DNA of 40,670 bases, from the NCBI GenBank assembly GCA_037445245.1, contig JBBIKU010000004.1:1-40670 (forward strand), given 5' to 3'. Below are positions 17,840 through 26,019 of the stretch, piece after piece. Every line of letters begins with the position of its first letter. Positions within the stretch are counted from its first letter, which is position 1. A model generated the notes under the pieces. It searched no databases. It saw only the letters and a program-made list of their open reading frames with translations, and was not told the origin of the DNA. Source of the DNA: JBBIKU01 sp037445245 (GTDB lineage Bacteria > Chloroflexota > Anaerolineae > Anaerolineales > Anaerolineaceae). Both the position numbers and the translations under genes were made by a program.

Positions 17840-20283
17840 TTAGGACTGGATTTCATACAGGCGGCGGTAAATGTGCATGAATTCGGCAATATTCATGATG
17901 TAGTTGCGGGTTTCAGCGAAGCGTACCGATTCCAGGAAGAGATCAGGGTCGGCTCCGGCAATCTTTTTCCATTCGATGGCGTTGCCCCACCCACCGTTGT
18001 AAGCGGCCAACGCTGCGTACAGGTCGCCGTTGAAGTAGTCGCGCTGACGAGCGAGGTAACGCACCCCCAGCCGCACATTGACTATCGGACGGTTAAGATC
18101 GGCGGTACGGTAGGCGAGAGGCCAGTTAAGCTGCGAGACGATCTCCTCCCCGGTGGCGGGCATGATCTGCATCAAGCCGCGCGCCCCCGCCACTGATACG
18201 GCTGAGGCGTCGAACATGCTCTCCTGGCGAATGATGCTGAAAACCAGCAAGGGATGCAGCCCCTCCAATTCAGCGTTGGGGAGCACAATGTCACCAANNN
18301 NNNNNNNNNNNNNNNNNNNNNNNNNNNNNNNNNNNNNNNNNNNNNNNNNNNNNNNNNGTTGAAGTAATCTGGGGCGGTGAAGGTTTCGGCGTTATCCATC
18401 TGCGCCAGGGTGAGTATCTGGCGACTCATAAAAATGGCGGAACGATACATGCCCATCTCCAGCAGGTGATTGAGCATGCGGAAATTGGCGACCGGGTCCT
18501 GCTGAATATCGAAACGCAACGCCTCAAACTCGTTCAGCGCCAACGAATACAAACCCAGCTCCCAGAAAGCGTTGCCGCGCCTCAGACGTGGGTCATTGGC
18601 TAGCTCGCCCAGCTCGTTAAGATCGGTTTCGGGCGCGATCTCAAAGGTGTTGCGCATCCACAGCTCCGCCAGACGACGTTCGTGCCCAAGGTCATAGTCT
18701 AGATCAAACGCCAGTGAGGGGCTGAGCGGGGCAGCACCCGCCAGCAGTTCGCGGGCGCGCTCGCTGTAATAGCCGGTAGAGTCACGCTGTTGCGCCTCCT
18801 GCCATGCTGTGCGGGCGCCCTCAGAATCATTTTGCACCTGACGCACTTTTCCGATCCAAAGATATGCGGCTGCCTGGTCACGCGGCAAAGTCGCCAGCAG
18901 CAACGCCCGCTCGAAGATGGTCTGCGCCGCTTCATAATTTCCCATCCGGTAACGCGTCACCCCCGCCAGGAACAAGCCGCGTTGGCTGAGTTCGACACCG
19001 GGATACTCGTGGATCATCCGTTCCCAGATAGTGGCAGCATCTTCCAGGCGGTCGGCGCGCTCCATGTAGCGTCCCGCACGGAACAGATAATCCGGCGCTT
19101 CGGTCGCATTCGGCGCCCGCGCCACGAAATCCAGCATAGTCTGCGCCGCTGCGACGAGCTGTGTCAGGTTACGGTCCTGGGTGATGGCTTTCTCCTCGAA
19201 GGCGCTCACCCAAAAGCGGTCACCGGAATAGTTGGCGATCAGGTTGTCCCACTCGCGCAGGGCGTCTTCATGTCTGCCCAGGGCGCGCAGGGTGAGCGCC
19301 CGGTAATGGAGAGGCGTGGCATCGTGTTCAGGGTTGCCCCGGATGTAGCGTTCCACAGCGTCCAGCGCAAAACCGTAATTCTGGGCAAAATAGTTCACCA
19401 AACCGCGGTGGAGGTCATTGACCGCCTGACCGTTCTCCACCAACACCACCAGTCCCAGATAGCTGTCGTAAGCCAGGGGATAATTGGTGACCGAATCCTG
19501 AAAACGGGCGTATGCCTGTTCGGGCACTCCCATCTCGAGGTATGCCTGTCCGGCTAAATAATTCACCTGAGCTTTGGTGTAATCGTTGGAGGTGGCGTCG
19601 TAAACCGCCATGTAACGGCGCACAGCGTTGGCGTAATCGCTCAGGGCAAAATAGGCTTTGCCAATCTTGATCTCGATCTGTTGGGTATCACCTAGTTGCG
19701 GCGCCTGCAAAGCAGCTTCGTAGGCTTGAATCGCCCGCAAATGATCACCCGCTGCCACCAGTGCATCGCCGCGCAGGGTATTGACATAGGCGTCGAGCAC
19801 TCCCGGTTGCAGTTCCAGGTACTTCTCGTAAGCCTCAGCCGCCCGGGTATAATCCTCGCTGGCTTGATAACACTGCCCAAGGGTAAAGAAGGCATGCCCC
19901 AGGTGATCGCTGTCAGGGTGGGCTTCGATCAGCGTTTCCAAGGTCAGGATAGCTCCCTGGTAGTTGCCGGAAAAATATTGGGCGCGGGCGATTCCGTAGA
20001 GCGCAGCCGCCCGCGTCTTATCGTCGCTGGCAGCGCTGAAAGCGATTTCATGCTCCCGAATGGCTCGTTGGTAGTCGCCGTACAAAATAGCCTGGTCTGC
20101 CTGGACAACTCGTTCAGCCGGCAGGGGAGTGGGGGTAGGGCTGGGGGCGACGGTCGTAAGCGTGACCGCCACCGACTCCGGCACGCTTACAATATCTTGC
20201 GGTTCAATCGCCAAGGGGAAACTGCACGCCAGCAACGTCAATAGCGCCAACGTCAGCAACCAGGGTCTCATCTTGGGCGTCAT
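17840..20283 (-). CDS. TPR-containing lytic transglycosylase lipoprotein (Slt/MltE type)
   Basis: Exported lipoprotein of about 814 residues predicted to cleave peptidoglycan glycan strands. The N-terminus is a signal peptide with lipobox LLAC (Cys20), then a Pro/Thr linker (APSPTPTPLP). Some ten TPR-like repeats follow, for example YQGAILTLETLIEAHPDSDH and YTRAAEAYEKYLELQPG. The C-terminal SLT domain has the catalytic Glu in IIRQESMFDASAVS, then GARGLMQIMPATG and AALAAYNGGWGN. A 60-N gap (18298-18357) breaks the frame between the TPR and SLT parts; its true length must differ by one or two bases. The start ATG at 20283 coincides with the predicted transcription start. The stop codon lies within a small palindrome. 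Confidence 0.92.
18298..18357. other. Assembly gap (60 N) in lytic transglycosylase
   Basis: The frame before and after differs, so the nominal gap length is off by one (longer) or two (shorter) bases, modulo three. Confidence 1.
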
Positions 20284-20289
20284 AGCAAC

Positions 20290-20318
20290 CTTATACCGGA
20301 TGATGGGGGTTGTGTCAA
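20290..20318 (-). promoter_or_regulatory. Consensus promoter of the lytic transglycosylase, leaderless
   Basis: TTGACA (20313-20318) and TATAAG (20290-20295) on the minus strand with an exact 17-base spacer. Six bases (GTTGCT) separate the -10 from the ATG at 20283, so transcription should begin at or next to the start codon and give a leaderless mRNA. Confidence 0.75.
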
Positions 20319-20395
20319 TGCCGGTATCATCCTTTCTTAATATATCCTGAATCGAAAAACAATCAAAGGCACAAACACAAGGCGCATAAATACGG

Positions 20396-20401
20396 TACAA
20401 T
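20396..20401 (+). promoter_or_regulatory. Candidate -10 element for the DUF4870 gene
   Basis: TACAAT on the plus strand, 78 bases before the ATG at 20480, in the divergent spacer opposite the transglycosylase promoter. No clear -35 at the proper distance. Confidence 0.35.
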
Positions 20402-20479
20402 TTGGTGGCAGTCCGGAATTGGGTGTCGTTTTCAGCACATCCCCGGGCGTATCTCAACTCGCACGGAATGGAGCATTTC

Positions 20480-20917
20480 ATGACACAACCCTCTGCACCT
20501 CCACCTGCCGTGTTGCCGCTATCCCCATCGGACGAGCGCACCTGGGCGATGTTGGCGCATTTGAGTGTGCTGGTCAACCTGGTGACGGGCTTATTGGGTC
20601 CGGCGGCGGCGCTGGTGATCTACCTGGTGTTCAAGGACCGTTCCCGCTACGTTGCCTATCACTCGTTGCAGTCATTACTGCTGCAACTGATTCTATGGGT
20701 CGGTGGCGGCACACTCGCTGCCATCGTCTGGGCGATCACCGGCATCCTATCAGCGATTGTCATCGGCATCTGCCTGATCCCGCTGGCGGTGTTGGTTAGC
20801 ATTCTGCCACTGGCAGCCCTGGTCTACGGTGTGATCGGAGCCATCCAATGCAGCCAGGGACAGGACTTCCGTTACTGGCTGATCGGCGATTGGGTGCGCG
20901 GCACCCTTGAAGGGTAA
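20480..20917 (+). CDS. DUF4870 (Tic20-like) membrane protein
   Basis: A 145-residue membrane protein. A Pro-rich N-terminus (QPSAPPPAVLPLSPS) precedes the DUF4870 pattern: DERTWAMLAHLSVLVNLVTGLLGPAAALVIYLVFKD with a helix, then RSRYVAYHSLQSLLLQLILW, two further helices, and a C-terminus ending YWLIGDWVRG. The conserved RYVAYHSLQ is the best family marker. The role is unknown; the fold resembles Tic20. The ATG at 20480 has GGAG six bases upstream. A frame extension back to 20402 is not needed. The next gene begins three bases after its stop. Confidence 0.88.
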   Translation: MTQPSAPPPAVLPLSPSDERTWAMLAHLSVLVNLVTGLLGPAAALVIYLVFKDRSRYVAYHSLQSLLLQLILWVGGGTLAAIVWAITGILSAIVIGICLIPLAVLVSILPLAALVYGVIGAIQCSQGQDFRYWLIGDWVRGTLEG

Positions 20918-20920
20918 TCC

Positions 20921-21274
20921 TTGACGGGCATTTTCAGTCACGAGCTCAGACGGCAAATTGAAGGTGAGCTAGAACAGGCGCGGGCAGCGCGGAGCGCCGG
21001 GCTGGAAGGTCGCAGCCGGGTCTGCGCCCGTCGCTCCGCCACCCTTGCCATCCAGAGCTACCTGGATTATCACCACTTCTCACCGCCGGGCAGAAGCGCT
21101 TTAGATCTGCTGAATTATCTTGTGGCAATTCCCAACATTCCAAAGCAAGCCCGTAACGCGGCTCAGAAACTACGTATGCGGGTGAACGAAGATTACCGGC
21201 TGCCGGACGACATGGACCTGATCGATGAAGCCCGTAAACTGATTACATTATTGGATAAGGAGAACGATCCCTGA
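20921..21274 (+). CDS. Small conserved-looking protein, possible HEPN-like helical domain
   Basis: Hypothetical 117-residue soluble protein. It starts at a TTG (20921) with GAAGGG six bases upstream; the previous gene's stop is at 20915-20917. It is almost all helical. The central pattern ARAARSAGLEGRSRVCARRSATLAI resembles the first helices of HEPN-type domains, with R-x3-C-A-R-R, but there is no clear catalytic R-x4-6-H motif, so this is a weak suggestion. LLNYLVAIPNIPKQARNAAQKL and an acidic C-terminus follow. Its stop codon overlaps the ATG of the redoxin gene by one base (TGATG), so the three plus-strand genes here look like one operon. Confidence 0.65.
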   Translation: MTGIFSHELRRQIEGELEQARAARSAGLEGRSRVCARRSATLAIQSYLDYHHFSPPGRSALDLLNYLVAIPNIPKQARNAAQKLRMRVNEDYRLPDDMDLIDEARKLITLLDKENDP

Positions 21275-21518
21275 TGGAAAGCACCTCTCAATTAACCATG
21301 TACGGCACTGGTGTGGTGACTGCCGCCGGGCACGCTCGTTCCTGGACCGGAACAAAATCCCTTACAAATGGGTCGATATCGATGTCAACGAAGAAGGACG
21401 CCGTTATGTCGAATCAGTCAACAATGGGATGCGCAGTGTGCCTACCCTGCTCTTCCCGGATGGCACCATTCTGGTCGAACCTTCTGAGCGAGAACTGGAA
21501 GAAAAACTCGCCCCCTGA
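21274..21518 (+). pseudogene. Frameshifted glutaredoxin/NrdH-like CGDC redoxin
   Basis: Two frames together encode an about 81-residue thioredoxin-fold redoxin. Frame one, from the ATG at 21274, gives ...SQLTMYGT; from 21309 another frame gives WCGDCRRARSFLDRNKIPYK and continues VDIDVNEEGRRYVESVNNG, RSVPTLLFPDGTILVEPSE to the stop at 21516-21518. One base is missing between 21308 and 21309 (ACnTGG would restore MYGTxWCGDC). The CGDC redox pair, the cis-proline in SVPTLLFPDG and the length match small glutaredoxin-like proteins. The remainder is intact, which favours a sequencing or assembly indel, or a very recent mutation, over decay. Nothing suggests programmed frameshifting. Confidence 0.85.
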
Positions 21519-21532
21519 AAGCAATCGCAAAT

Positions 21533-21557
21533 CCTGCCGGCTGGCGTTTGCGGCAGG
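21533..21557. terminator. Weak hairpin between convergent genes
   Basis: CCTGCCG (21533-21539) and CGGCAGG (about 21551-21557) form a 7-bp stem between the redoxin (plus) and the small TM gene (minus). No proper T-run follows on either strand, so terminator activity is uncertain. Confidence 0.3.
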
Positions 21558-21592
21558 CGAACTTTCGATGCGCCCTTCCTTTGGGATGGCTA

Positions 21593-21838
21593 TCAGCGGT
21601 TGCGCTGCAAGAACCAAACCAAGACCACGCCAAGCGCAAGACCGCCGAGCAACGTCAGAAACGCCCAACTGACAGGATGCCGCTCTAAAACAACTGCTGC
21701 CGGCGTGGTGAGACGCTGGCGCAACCGTTGTACAAACTCCGGATCCGGTCGAACCGGATTCAGAATCGATTGCAATGTGCCCTCGAAATCCGTAAGCGCC
21801 GCTTGCACGCCCAACGAGTTTTTTTGCCTGACCTTCAT
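21593..21838 (-). CDS. Small single-TM protein next to degV
   Basis: An 81-residue hypothetical protein. The N-terminal two thirds are soluble and include NPVRPDPEFVQRLRQRLTTP; a single TM helix occupies about residues 57-76 (WAFLTLLGGLALGVVLVWFL), followed by a short basic tail (QRNR). The PDPxFVxRLRxRL pattern immediately before a membrane anchor is of the kind seen in some membrane-bound anti-sigma factors and Chloroflexota envelope proteins; that is only a resemblance. It starts four bases after the degV stop, with GGGAGG inside degV, so it is co-transcribed with degV and the sigma factor gene upstream. Confidence 0.7.
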   Translation of the reverse strand: MKVRQKNSLGVQAALTDFEGTLQSILNPVRPDPEFVQRLRQRLTTPAAVVLERHPVSWAFLTLLGGLALGVVLVWFLQRNR

Positions 21839-21841
21839 GTT

Positions 21842-22693
21842 TCAGTTTTCCTCCCACGCCGGGTAAGCTGCAATGCCAATCGTTCCGGGGCCCAGGTTCG
21901 CTGCCACCGGGATCGCCAGTTCGGTCAAAATCAATTCCTTGATATTCAAGAGCCCCTTGACCTTTTCGATCATTAAACTGGCGGTGTCGGGGTCATTGGC
22001 ATGCACAACCGCCAGATTTACCGGCGCATCGCCAAGGTGTTCGTGCACCAATTCCAACACCCGCTCAATCGAACGGTTGCGGGTGCGCACCTTTTCTGCC
22101 ATCTGCAGCAAACCATCACGCAGCACAATGATCGGCTTGACCTTCAACATCGAGGTGAGCGCGCTCTGAAGCGCGCTCACCCTGCCGTTCATCCGGGCAA
22201 ATTCGAGGTTGTCTAGCGTGAAGATCACCGTCAGCGAATCGCGAATCTTTTCCAGCCGTTCGATGATCTGATCCAACTTCACCCCGGCGCGATCCCACAG
22301 GCGAGCTTCGCGACACATAAAACCCAAAATTGCTGACCCGGCGTTTGAATCAAATGGGGTTACATTTAATTCACCAATCAGCTCCTGCGCTGCCATCTGG
22401 ATGGTCGAAAAAGTCCCCGACATTTTGCTCGCCAGATGAATGGAGAGAATCTCTTCTCCCCGTTTGGCGATACTGCGATAAAAATCCATCACCTGCTGGG
22501 GTGAAGGCAGCGAGGTACGCGGGATAATCTTTTTCTCCTCTACCACCTGATAAAAATTGGAATTGGTAATATCGACGCCCTGGGTGTACGTTTCTTCGCC
22601 GAAGCGAATTCGCAGCGGCAGCATGTGAATCTGGTATTGCTCCAGCCAGCCATCCGGCATGTCGGCTGCACCATCAGTCACGATCTTCAACAT
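21842..22693 (-). CDS. DegV family fatty-acid-binding protein
   Basis: A 283-residue cytosolic protein of the DegV family, members of which bind a fatty acid and act as carriers for the fatty acid kinase system. The N-terminus KIVTDGAADMP is typical, followed by PLRIRFGEETYTQGVDIT, the RTSLPSPQQ segment, and SIHLASKMSGTFSTIQMAA (the loop holding the fatty-acid carboxylate). GRVSALQSALTSMLKVKPII and a C-terminal GPGTIGIAAYP follow. The ATG at 22693 has GGAGG nine bases upstream; a start at 22717 is also open. It overlaps the end of the sigma factor gene by 20 bases. The fatty acid kinase partner genes are not in this window. Confidence 0.93.
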   Translation of the reverse strand: MLKIVTDGAADMPDGWLEQYQIHMLPLRIRFGEETYTQGVDITNSNFYQVVEEKKIIPRTSLPSPQQVMDFYRSIAKRGEEILSIHLASKMSGTFSTIQMAAQELIGELNVTPFDSNAGSAILGFMCREARLWDRAGVKLDQIIERLEKIRDSLTVIFTLDNLEFARMNGRVSALQSALTSMLKVKPIIVLRDGLLQMAEKVRTRNRSIERVLELVHEHLGDAPVNLAVVHANDPDTASLMIEKVKGLLNIKELILTELAIPVAANLGPGTIGIAAYPAWEEN

Positions 22694-23261
22694 CTGGACT
22701 TCCCTCCTTTTTGTCAAATAACTCCATTTGATCGCGCAACGTCAGCAAGGTTCGGTGATACAGGCTCTTGATGGCGCCCTCACTGCGCCCCATAATCACT
22801 GCCACCTCTGAATTGGTAAGCCGCTCGACAAACTTCAAAATAACGACCTGCTGGCGCTCTGGCGAAAGCTCGCGCAGGGCGCGCATCAGTGATTCCAACT
22901 CCTGTGTGCGCACCAACTGGCTTTCGGGATGCTCTGCGCGCATCGCTGGGAGTGGGTAATAATCTTCCAGCGGAACTTCGTTGCGCCGGCTGTTGTCGCG
23001 ATGCCAGTTTGCCACCAAATTATGGGCGATGCGATATAACCAAGCGGAAAAGGGGATGCCGCGGGCACAGTATTTGCGGATATGCCCCATGGCGCGCTGG
23101 AAAACGCGGGCAGTGAGGTCTTCCGCCTCTGCCACGTTGCCCGTCCGATAGTAGACATAATTATATATTCGCCCGACATAACGTTCGTAAAGAACACCAA
23201 AGGCTTCGGAGTCTCCCTCGATCGCGCGCGCCAGTGCATCATCTTCTGTCAAGTCAGCCAC
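22674..23261 (-). CDS. ECF-type RNA polymerase sigma factor
   Basis: About 195 residues. Region 2 is clear: DALARAIEGDSEAFGVLYERY, VYYRTGNVAEAEDLTARVFQ and IPFSAWLYRIAHNLVANWHRD (regions 2.1-2.4). A linker with EVPLEDYYPLPA follows. Region 4 reads ALRELSPERQQVVILKFVER, LTNSEVAVIMGRSEGAIKSL, YHRTLLTL, which contacts the -35. There is no sigma region 3, as in ECF factors. The GTG at 23261 has AGGA eight bases upstream and is preferred; the frame opens at a TTG at 23312. It precedes and overlaps degV, and the small TM protein two genes on could be its membrane-bound regulator, though that is an inference from position. A membrane subtilase gene lies upstream on the same strand. Confidence 0.92.
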   Translation of the reverse strand: MADLTEDDALARAIEGDSEAFGVLYERYVGRIYNYVYYRTGNVAEAEDLTARVFQRAMGHIRKYCARGIPFSAWLYRIAHNLVANWHRDNSRRNEVPLEDYYPLPAMRAEHPESQLVRTQELESLMRALRELSPERQQVVILKFVERLTNSEVAVIMGRSEGAIKSLYHRTLLTLRDQMELFDKKEGSPDVEDRD

Positions 23262-23363
23262 GATAAGGATCCTGCCGCTTTTGCTTAACTGGCATAACCC
23301 CCACCAACGCAAATGGTTTCGGATGGGTAGCTTGGTGCGACGGATGCAGTACTAAAACCGCCC

Positions 23364-25796
23364 TCATTCTGCCGCCTCCTTCAGCTCCAACCCAGCCCGG
23401 ACGGCAGCAAACGCATCCAGAATGCCATAGCCGGTAGCGTTATTGGGCACCTGGCTGGAAAACACACACTCGGGCAGCTTGCCACGATAGGCGTTGGCGC
23501 TGCGGTTGAGAATCTCCTCGGTGCGTTCAATGTCGCCGATCAACGCCGGGTTGGCAGACCAGAGCAATGCGACTGTGCCCGCCACGTGCGGCGCCGCCAT
23601 AGAGGTTCCGCTGGCAGTTTGATAACTGCCATTGGGGTAAGCCGAAAGCACCTCCGCACCCGGTGCAACCACATCGGGCTTGGTGCGATTGCTTTCATCC
23701 ACCAGCACCGGTCCCAGGCTGCTGAATTCTGTCAGATCGCCCAGTTGATTGACGGCTCCCACCGTATAAACCCCTTCATAGATCGCCAGCGGATCTTTGA
23801 CGCTGCCGCAGCCGGAATAACCGGCGTTGCCCGCAGAAGCCACCACGAACAATCCTGCCTGGCGCAGCGCTTTGACCGCCGTTATGAAGGTCAACGGGTC
23901 ACAGCCCTCAATTTCGGGGCAGCTCCACGAATTGTTGAGCACATGAGCACCCACTTCCGGCGCACCGTCCTTGAAAGGGTCGCCATCCATCGGAAACGGC
24001 GCCAGCATGAACTGCATGCAATCCAGATAAACCGCCGGGTTGCCGAAATTGCGCGCCAGGTTGACGCATCCGATCCATTGCGCCTTCGGCGCAACCCCAA
24101 CCTGACTGCCGACAATCGACCCCAGCGTGTGCGTGCCGTGCCCGCTAAAATCGACCGGCTGGGGCGAGCCATTCCAGGGATCGAACCAGTTGTAATCATG
24201 ATCACCATGCCAGCCGCGATAACTTGACGCCAGCTCAGGATGACTCGCCTCCACGCCGCTGTCCGATTGACCGATCACGATCCCTTCACCCCTCACCCCC
24301 AACGCCCACACCGCCTCAACGCCGATCATGCTCAGATTCCAGGGGACGTCCTGCGGAGCACCGTCGCTGCCGGTACTCACCGGAATCGCCGCCGGTAGCG
24401 GACGCAGCACCGGACTATCCAGTACGCGATCGACTTCCGGACGTGCCTGCAACCACCAGCGCACTAGCGCTCCCCCCTGCACCTCCAGCGAGTTGACCAG
24501 ATAATAGGGCGTGTATGCGATGCCATAGCGGTCTAATTCAGCCCGCAGACCAGCTTGCGATAAGCCGGCATGCTCGGTCAATGCCCGGTAAACCGTCTGA
24601 CGGCGCAGAACATAATCCTCGGTGCTCGCAGCTTCGCTCACATCCGGTTGATCGTTCAAGATCACAAACAGGCGTTCACCATAAAACCCCGGCTGCCCCC
24701 ACCAGAAGTAGAGCCCAAAGAGCGCCAGCCATGCCAGCGCCGCAAGCCACGGCAGCGCACCCCGTTTGCGATGGGGTGCGGCGGAACGAACCAGGAAATA
24801 ATAAATCAGCCCTGCCAACAGCGCCAATCCCAGGCTGTAGAGTCCCGCCCGCAGCGCCCAGCCCATCAATTCGCCGCTGCCGCCGCTGATCACCAGCGAC
24901 AGTTCATCGGAGTCGATCCAGATCAACGGCTGGGCGGCTGCCAGTCCAATCAGCAGCGCCAGAGGCAGGCGGCTTGCAGCAGCACCTTCTTTTCGTCCCC
25001 ACACAGAAAGCGCCGCACTCGCCCATCCCAGTCCCGGCAAAGCCAGCGCCAGCAGCCATTGGCTGCCATTCTGCCCCAAGCCGGTCAGCAAGATCAGCAG
25101 GGTCAGGGCGGCTGCCAGCCCGTCGCCGGCAAAGCGAAGAACTGGATGGAGAACGTCTTCGGGTTGCTCGCCGGCGAGCCAGATGGGATGGAGAATATCA
25201 GCCGCCAACGAACCAAACAATAGACCAAGCGCCAATCCCAGCAGACTATCGAGCGGCGACCCGAGGGCGCCGATCAATACCCACGGCAGCGCTAGCAACG
25301 CCGGCGCCAGTAAAGCCGGTGATAATCTCGCCCGCCCGGCGGGTGGAATATGGCCATCGGCTTTTCTCGTTCGCCACCAGCGCAGCCCCGCCAGCAAGAT
25401 GCCCATCCCCACCAGTTGCAGCAACGCCGTTTCGTGGGCGGCGGTAATCGGCAGCAGCCGCGCCGGAAAGAGAATCAACGCCAGGATTGAAGCCTGCATC
25501 CAGGAACGGAAATAAATCCGGCTGCCGCCCCTCGGCAGCACCAGCGTCACTGCCAACAGTGGCGCGAACTGGGTCAAGCCGTAGATCAGGGTCACCAGCC
25601 AGCGCAGGTCAGGCGCCGGGAATGAACCTTCCAGCAGGGCTTGCTCCAAGATCCACAACAACAACTGCGCCACAGCAGCACCGGCGACAATCCAGGCTGC
25701 CGCCGCTGCCAGCAGCGCAGTTCGAATGCAGCCAGAGGGGTCGGTCGGGAGCGGGGGCGTCGCGCCGGAATGATCTGGCAAAGAATTTACATGCAT
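23364..25796 (-). CDS. Polytopic membrane protein fused to subtilisin-like serine protease
   Basis: Unusual protein of about 810 residues from the ATG at 25796. The first 370 residues hold roughly ten to eleven hydrophobic helices with many Leu/Ala. A region resembling an I9 propeptide follows (about 375-460: ERLFVILNDQPDVSEAAST, YGIAYTPYYLVNSLEV). The peptidase S8 domain has D512 (IGQSDSGVEASHPE), H553 (DFSGHGTHTLGS), oxyanion N657 (SAGNAGYSG) and S732 (TASGTSMAAPHVAG). All three triad residues are intact, so an active protease held at the membrane is expected, its catalytic domain most likely outside. No sorting signal is seen after the S8 domain. The SD is weak. The ECF sigma factor gene follows about 100 bases later on the same strand. 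Confidence 0.88.
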   Translation of the reverse strand: MHVNSLPDHSGATPPLPTDPSGCIRTALLAAAAAWIVAGAAVAQLLLWILEQALLEGSFPAPDLRWLVTLIYGLTQFAPLLAVTLVLPRGGSRIYFRSWMQASILALILFPARLLPITAAHETALLQLVGMGILLAGLRWWRTRKADGHIPPAGRARLSPALLAPALLALPWVLIGALGSPLDSLLGLALGLLFGSLAADILHPIWLAGEQPEDVLHPVLRFAGDGLAAALTLLILLTGLGQNGSQWLLALALPGLGWASAALSVWGRKEGAAASRLPLALLIGLAAAQPLIWIDSDELSLVISGGSGELMGWALRAGLYSLGLALLAGLIYYFLVRSAAPHRKRGALPWLAALAWLALFGLYFWWGQPGFYGERLFVILNDQPDVSEAASTEDYVLRRQTVYRALTEHAGLSQAGLRAELDRYGIAYTPYYLVNSLEVQGGALVRWWLQARPEVDRVLDSPVLRPLPAAIPVSTGSDGAPQDVPWNLSMIGVEAVWALGVRGEGIVIGQSDSGVEASHPELASSYRGWHGDHDYNWFDPWNGSPQPVDFSGHGTHTLGSIVGSQVGVAPKAQWIGCVNLARNFGNPAVYLDCMQFMLAPFPMDGDPFKDGAPEVGAHVLNNSWSCPEIEGCDPLTFITAVKALRQAGLFVVASAGNAGYSGCGSVKDPLAIYEGVYTVGAVNQLGDLTEFSSLGPVLVDESNRTKPDVVAPGAEVLSAYPNGSYQTASGTSMAAPHVAGTVALLWSANPALIGDIERTEEILNRSANAYRGKLPECVFSSQVPNNATGYGILDAFAAVRAGLELKEAAE

Positions 25797-26019
25797 GAGT
25801 TCATTTTCTCTTGGAGCACAGCATGTCGTTAGCAACAAGTCAATTGTACTGTGCTTTTGCCACTTCGAACTGGCAGGCGGGCACACGATTCGAAGCAGTA
25901 GGGACAACCTTCGGGAAGAAACACACTTGCCGGGGAGGAGGAGCTGATATACACTGAACGAAAAAGGATGTCCTTCGGTTCATTACAAAACGCTACGAGC
26001 CGCAGCACAAGGAGGAAGC

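Noticed and set aside
21274..21518. Programmed ribosomal frameshift in the redoxin
   Set aside because: No slippery heptamer or downstream structure at 21300-21312; a simple one-base deletion explains it.
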